Source of the DNA: Microbacterium proteolyticum
GTDB taxonomy: Bacteria > Actinomycetota > Actinomycetes > Actinomycetales > Microbacteriaceae
Direction: 5' to 3'
DNA length: 64,000 nucleotides
NCBI RefSeq assembly: GCF_030818075.1
Contig: NZ_JAUSZZ010000001.1
Span: 1,178,001-1,242,000 of the forward strand
The notes beneath the pieces are model-generated. The model was not told the origin of the DNA. It searched no databases and was given only the letters and a program-made list of their open reading frames with translations. Of the stretch, positions 60,377-64,000 are shown piece by piece; position 1 is the first letter of the stretch, and each line of letters starts with the position of its first letter. The position numbers and the translations under genes were made by a program.

Positions 60377-61009
60377 ATGCACGCGTCCACGTCTGCCCGC
60401 ACGGCCCCCGCCGTGGCATCCGCGAACCGCTTCTCGTGGCGGGTCGTCGACATCGTCGTCGCCGCCGTGCTCGGCGTCGCAGTCGGTCTCGTCTTCTGGG
60501 GCTGGAACACCGTCGGCGGGCTGTGGTTCGTGGCGATGGACGGCCTGACCCCCGGGCTCGGCGGCATCGCCGTCGGCATCTGGCTGATCGGCGGCGTGAT
60601 CGGCGGCCTCGTCATCCGCAAGCCCGGCGCGGCGCTGCTCGTCGAGGTGATCGCCGCGATCGTCTCGGCGCTCATCGGCAACGTCTGGGGCGTCACGACG
60701 ATCTTCTCCGGACTCGCGCAGGGCCTCGGCGCCGAGCTGATCTTCCTCGCCTTCCTGTACCTGCGATTCACCCTGCCCGTGGCGATGCTCTCGGGCGCCG
60801 CAGCCGGCGTCGGCGCGTGGGTGCTCGAGCTGTTCATGTCGGCCAACATCGAGAAGTCGGTCGAGTTCAACCTCATCTACCTCGGCACCCTCATCGTCTC
60901 GGGTGCCCTGCTCGCCGGGGTCGTCGGCTGGCTGCTCGTGCGCGCCCTCGCCGCCACCGGAGCACTCAGCCGCTTCGCCGTCGGCCGGGAAGCGCGTCGC
61001 GACGTCTGA
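60377..61009 (+). CDS. ykoE: ECF transporter S component YkoE (thiamin/HMP)
   Basis: 210 residues, start MHASTSARTAPAVASANRFS. Five to six hydrophobic segments, including VVDIVVAAVLGVAVGLVFWG, ALLVEVIAAIVSALIGN and GTLIVSGALLAGVVGWLLVR. NTVGGLWFVAMDGLTPGLGG and GVTTIFSGLAQGLGAELIF are conserved in YkoE, the substrate-binding subunit of a thiamin-precursor ECF importer. It stands directly behind a TPP riboswitch and overlaps ykoD by one base (TGATG), which supports the assignment. Confidence 0.92.
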   Translation: MHASTSARTAPAVASANRFSWRVVDIVVAAVLGVAVGLVFWGWNTVGGLWFVAMDGLTPGLGGIAVGIWLIGGVIGGLVIRKPGAALLVEVIAAIVSALIGNVWGVTTIFSGLAQGLGAELIFLAFLYLRFTLPVAMLSGAAAGVGAWVLELFMSANIEKSVEFNLIYLGTLIVSGALLAGVVGWLLVRALAATGALSRFAVGREARRDV

Positions 61010-62487
61010 TGACGGGCCCCGCGCGCGTCGACGTCGCGGGGTGGGGCTGGCGCTATGCCGGACGGAAGCTCCCCGCCACGCGTGACGTCGACCTGACCAT
61101 CGAGGCCGGGGAGCGCGTCCTGCTGCTCGGTGCCTCGGGAGCCGGCAAGTCGACGCTGCTCGCCGGACTCGCCGGCCTCCTCGGCGGCAGCGACGAGGGC
61201 GAGCGCACCGGCCGCATCCTGGTCGACGACCAGGCGCCCGAGGCGCAGCGCGGTCGGATCGGCCTCGTGCTGCAAGACCCCGAAGCGGGCCTCGTGCTGT
61301 CGAAGGTCGGCGACGACGTCGCCTTCGGCTGCGAGAACCTCGGCGTCCCCGCGGCGGAGATCGCGGGGCGGGTCGCCGAGGCCGTGGCATCCGTGGGTCT
61401 GACCGTGCCCCTCGAGCGCCCCACCAAGGAGCTGTCGGGCGGGCAGAAGCAACGCCTCGCCCTCGCCGGGGTGCTCGCGATGCGACCGGGCCTGCTGCTG
61501 CTCGACGAACCCACCGCCAACCTCGACCCCGACGGGGTTGCCGAAGTGCGCGCGGCCGTCGAGCACGTCGTGCGCACCGACGGAACGACCCTCGTCCTGA
61601 TCGAGCATCGCACCGACGTCTGGGCCGACCTGATGACCCGCGTCGTCGTGCTCGCCCCGGGTGGCGGGGTGCTGGCCGACGGACCGCCCGCGCGGGTGTT
61701 CGCCGAGCACGGCGATGCGCTCGCCGCGGCGGGCGTGTGGGTGCCGGGCCGCCCTGTCGACCTTCCCGTGCTCGCCCCTCTCGAGGCACCGGATGCCGTG
61801 CTCTCGGCCCGGGCGCTCGCGATCGGCCGCGAGAAGCGCACGGTCGTCGCTTCCGGACTCGAGGTCGCCGTGCCGCGAGGTGCCGGGACCGTGGTGACGG
61901 GACCGAACGGGACCGGCAAATCCACTCTGGCGCTGACCCTCGCGGGACTGCTGCCCGAGCTGGCCGGCGAGGTGCTGACGTCCGAGACATTGGCCGCACG
62001 CGGCATCCGTCGCCCCTCGCGCTGGCGCTCCACCGAGTTGCTCACGCGCATCGGCACCGTGTTCCAGGAACCGGAGCACCAGTTCCTCGCCTCGACCCTG
62101 CGCGACGAACTCGCCGTCGGCCCCCGGGCGCTGCGGATGCCGGCGGTCCAGGTCGACGCGATCGTCGAGGAACTGCTCGAGCGGTTGGACCTGGCATCCC
62201 TCGCCCTCGCCAACCCCTTCACGCTTTCGGGCGGACAGAAACGCCGGCTGTCGGTGGCGACGGTGCTCGCGGCGTCGCCCGAGGTGATCGTGCTCGACGA
62301 ACCGACCTTCGGGCAGGACCGCCGCGGGTGGACCGAACTCGTCGCGCTGCTGCAGCGCGAGATCCAGCGCGGACGCACGGTGATCGCCGTCACCCATGAC
62401 GCCGACGTGGTGCGGCACCTCGGGCAGCACCGGGTCGCCCTGGGCGCCGCCGCCGTGCCGCGCACCGCGGGTGGAGGCGCGGCGTGA
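61009..62487 (+). CDS. ykoD: ECF transporter double ATPase YkoD
   Basis: 492 residues with two ABC ATPase domains. Domain 1: LLLGASGAGKSTLLAGLAGL, KELSGGQKQRLALAGVLAMR and LLLLDEPTANLDPDG. Domain 2: VVTGPNGTGKSTLALTLAGL, PFTLSGGQKRRLSVATVLAA and VIVLDEPTFGQDRRGW. Both have complete Walker and signature motifs, so both sites should hydrolyse ATP. Energises the YkoE/YkoC thiamin-precursor importer. ATG 61009 overlaps the ykoE stop. Confidence 0.93.
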   Translation: MTGPARVDVAGWGWRYAGRKLPATRDVDLTIEAGERVLLLGASGAGKSTLLAGLAGLLGGSDEGERTGRILVDDQAPEAQRGRIGLVLQDPEAGLVLSKVGDDVAFGCENLGVPAAEIAGRVAEAVASVGLTVPLERPTKELSGGQKQRLALAGVLAMRPGLLLLDEPTANLDPDGVAEVRAAVEHVVRTDGTTLVLIEHRTDVWADLMTRVVVLAPGGGVLADGPPARVFAEHGDALAAAGVWVPGRPVDLPVLAPLEAPDAVLSARALAIGREKRTVVASGLEVAVPRGAGTVVTGPNGTGKSTLALTLAGLLPELAGEVLTSETLAARGIRRPSRWRSTELLTRIGTVFQEPEHQFLASTLRDELAVGPRALRMPAVQVDAIVEELLERLDLASLALANPFTLSGGQKRRLSVATVLAASPEVIVLDEPTFGQDRRGWTELVALLQREIQRGRTVIAVTHDADVVRHLGQHRVALGAAAVPRTAGGGAA

Positions 62488-63263
62488 CCGCCCTCGTCAG
62501 CGCCCGCCCTGCCTGGCTCGACGGCGTGAACCCGGTCGCCAGGGTCGCCGTGGTCATCGTGCTCGCGGTGCCGCTCGTGGTGTCGATCGACGCCGTGAGC
62601 GCGGCCACGGCGATCGTGCTCGAGTTGCTGTGCGTGCCACTCACCGGCGTCGCCTACGCCACCGTGATGAAGCGCCTGCTGCCCGTCGTACTGTTCGCCC
62701 CCGTCGCCGGGCTCAGCATGCTGCTCTATGCGCGCCCGGGCGGCACCGTGTACGGCACCTTCCTGTTCGCCACGGTCAGCGACAACTCGATCGCCCTCGC
62801 GGTCGCTGTCCTGCTGCGCGTGGTCGCCCTGGCGCTGCCGATGATCCTGCTGTTCGCGCGCACCGACCCCACGGAACTCGCCGACGCGCTCGCGCAGGTG
62901 GCGAAGCTGCCGAGCCGCTTCGTGCTCGGCGTCCTGGCCGGCGCCCGCACGGTCGGGCTGTTCGTCGACGACTGGCGCACGATGGCCCTCGCCCGCCGCG
63001 CCCGCGGCCTCGGCGACCGCGGAGCGCTGCGCCGGTTCTTCTCGATGGCGTTCGTGCTGCTCGTCTTCGCCGTGCGCCGCGGCACCAAGCTCGCCACCGC
63101 GATGGAGGCCCGCGGCTTCGGGTCGGGGATCGAGCGCACGTGGGCGCGTCCGTCGAGGTTGTCGTCTCGGGATGCCGTCGCCGTCGGTGGTGCGGTCCTG
63201 CTGATGGCGGTCGCGCTCGGCGCGGCGGTGATGACGGGGGCGTTCCGCGTCGTCGGGTCGTGA
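62484..63263 (+). CDS. ykoC: ECF transporter T component YkoC
   Basis: 259 residues from the GTG at 62484, overlapping ykoD by 4 bp. Four to five hydrophobic segments and the ECF-T coupling motifs: ARAxG appears as ALARRARGLGDRG and again as ATAMEARGFGSGIERTW. Couples the ATPases to the S component. With ykoE and ykoD it forms a complete importer for hydroxymethylpyrimidine or thiamin under TPP riboswitch control. Confidence 0.92.
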   Translation: MTALVSARPAWLDGVNPVARVAVVIVLAVPLVVSIDAVSAATAIVLELLCVPLTGVAYATVMKRLLPVVLFAPVAGLSMLLYARPGGTVYGTFLFATVSDNSIALAVAVLLRVVALALPMILLFARTDPTELADALAQVAKLPSRFVLGVLAGARTVGLFVDDWRTMALARRARGLGDRGALRRFFSMAFVLLVFAVRRGTKLATAMEARGFGSGIERTWARPSRLSSRDAVAVGGAVLLMAVALGAAVMTGAFRVVGS

Positions 63264-63385
63264 CGTGGGTCCTGGCGCCGCCTCAGGGCCGACGCGCAGC
63301 GATCCCCGGGTCCGCGTGTCGCCGCCGAGCCCGCCCCGGCGTGGCGTCACCTTCGCGTTCTCGGCGAACCGCGCCGACGCGGCGC

Positions 63386-63880
63386 TCACATCACGTACTC
63401 GAAGCACAGTGAACGCGGCATCGTCTCGGCGTAGGGCTCGTAGACGGGGATCGGCGTGAACCCGCTCGCGGCGTAGAGCTCCAGCGACTCCGGCTGCATC
63501 CGACCGCTCTGCAGGATCACGCGGCGGGCGCCTTCGCGACGGGCGAGGTCCAGGACCTCGGCGGTGAGCTTGCGACCGACCCCGCGCCGCCGAGCCGCCG
63601 CGACCACGACGAGGCGCTTGAGCTCCCACTCATGGCCGAGGCGGCGGAGGATGACATGCCCGAGGGGTGCGCCGTCGGCATCCATCGCCAGAAGCGTTGC
63701 GACCACCTGCTCGGGATGCACGGCCAGCGCGGCCGCGCGCTTCGCGGCGATCTCGGGGGTGTCGTCGGCGTCGGCGTCGCGATAGCGCTCGTCGAGGTCG
63801 GCGTCCAGGATGCGGCGCAGGGAGACGGCGCGCGGATCGTCGACGTCGACCCGCGCGATGTGGAAGGGTCGATCGTTCAC
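63386..63880 (-). CDS. GNAT-family N-acetyltransferase
   Basis: 164 residues, start MNDRPFHIARVDVDDPRAVS. The acetyl-CoA motif A is ELKRLVVVAAARRRGVGRKL (Q/RxxGxG/A as RRRGVG), followed by LDLARREGARRVILQSGRMQ and the C-terminal ESLELYAASGFTPIPVYEPY with GF. Acetylates an unknown small molecule or protein. Convergent with ykoC; the 122-bp gap holds nothing recognisable. Confidence 0.9.
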   Translation of the reverse strand: MNDRPFHIARVDVDDPRAVSLRRILDADLDERYRDADADDTPEIAAKRAAALAVHPEQVVATLLAMDADGAPLGHVILRRLGHEWELKRLVVVAAARRRGVGRKLTAEVLDLARREGARRVILQSGRMQPESLELYAASGFTPIPVYEPYAETMPRSLCFEYVM

Positions 63881-63979
63881 CCGACGAGCCTAGGATGGAC
63901 CCTCCCCGTCTCCGACCCCGCTCGGTGCGGCGAAGCTCTTCGCCGGGCGCCGGGACGGGCAGAAGGAGAGTGGGTTGTC

Positions 63980-64000
63980 ATGGGTCTCTCGTTCGGTCTT
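63980..64000 (+). CDS. start of a gene running off the right edge
   Basis: ATG at 63980 followed by GLSFGL, preceded by GAAGGAGAG about ten bases upstream, a good ribosome-binding site. Only seven codons are in the window, so the product cannot be named. Confidence 0.5.

Overview
The window reads as a chromosomal segment of a high-GC actinobacterium. The gene families point to Microbacteriaceae, most likely Microbacterium: a coproporphyrin-type heme pathway with HemQ, F420 biosynthesis with a fused FO synthase, an EccD-type type VII secretion (T7SS) locus with DUF6177 and DUF6507 proteins, DUF7882, DUF5302 and DUF3618 proteins, and frequent use of the heptamer GGATGCC/GGCATCC. The genus is an inference; there is no rRNA or tRNA gene in the window.

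Layout. (1) 1-12.6 kb, all on the minus strand: a T7SS locus. In transcription order it runs two WXG100-like proteins, a DUF6507 protein, a large toxin with a C-terminal ADP-ribosyltransferase (ART) domain that is broken by a one-base frameshift, about ten small tightly coupled immunity-type genes (two families are duplicated), then machinery genes (RDD-FHA protein, DUF6177 protein, a small membrane protein, EccD, a ParA/MinD-like ATPase that runs off the left edge). The EccC ATPase and the mycosin are not in the window. (2) 12.7-15.2 kb: a HhH-GPD repair protein, a hypothetical protein and an IS30 element flanked by related repeats. (3) 15.3-26.6 kb: heme biosynthesis, hemA divergent from hemE-hemY, then three small membrane or envelope genes, then hemQ-hemC-hemD-hemB-hemL. 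(4) 26.6-34.6 kb: F420 genes (fbiA, fbiD and an fbiC / Baeyer-Villiger-type monooxygenase / fgd operon) separated by unusual intergenic repeat arrays. (5) 34.7-44.2 kb: mixed housekeeping genes, with an ABC exporter pair, an AraC regulator, a TSUP exporter, a CoA-ester hydrolase and a J-domain protein. (6) 44.3-53.2 kb: a sugar or polyol catabolic locus (aldolase, GlpD-like dehydrogenase, FGGY kinase, ribose-type ABC importer, DeoR regulator) with a perfect palindrome in the divergent promoter region. (7) 53.3-63.3 kb: thiamin salvage (thiM-thiE-thiD/tenA and ykoEDC), each operon preceded by a TPP riboswitch, with an SDR, a GntR regulator and a D-Ala-D-Ala carboxypeptidase between them. The right edge has a GNAT gene and the start of another gene.

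Most notable points. The C-terminal CofH half of FbiC lacks all three cysteines of its radical-SAM cluster. The T7SS ART toxin is split at a six-base G/C run, and three other conserved genes (hemA, hemY and a LssY_C-domain gene) are also split at or beside G/C runs, so sequencing error has to be excluded before any of them is called a pseudogene. Intergenic spaces carry several families of direct-repeat arrays and hairpins, and a REP-like sequence lies in frame inside hemB.
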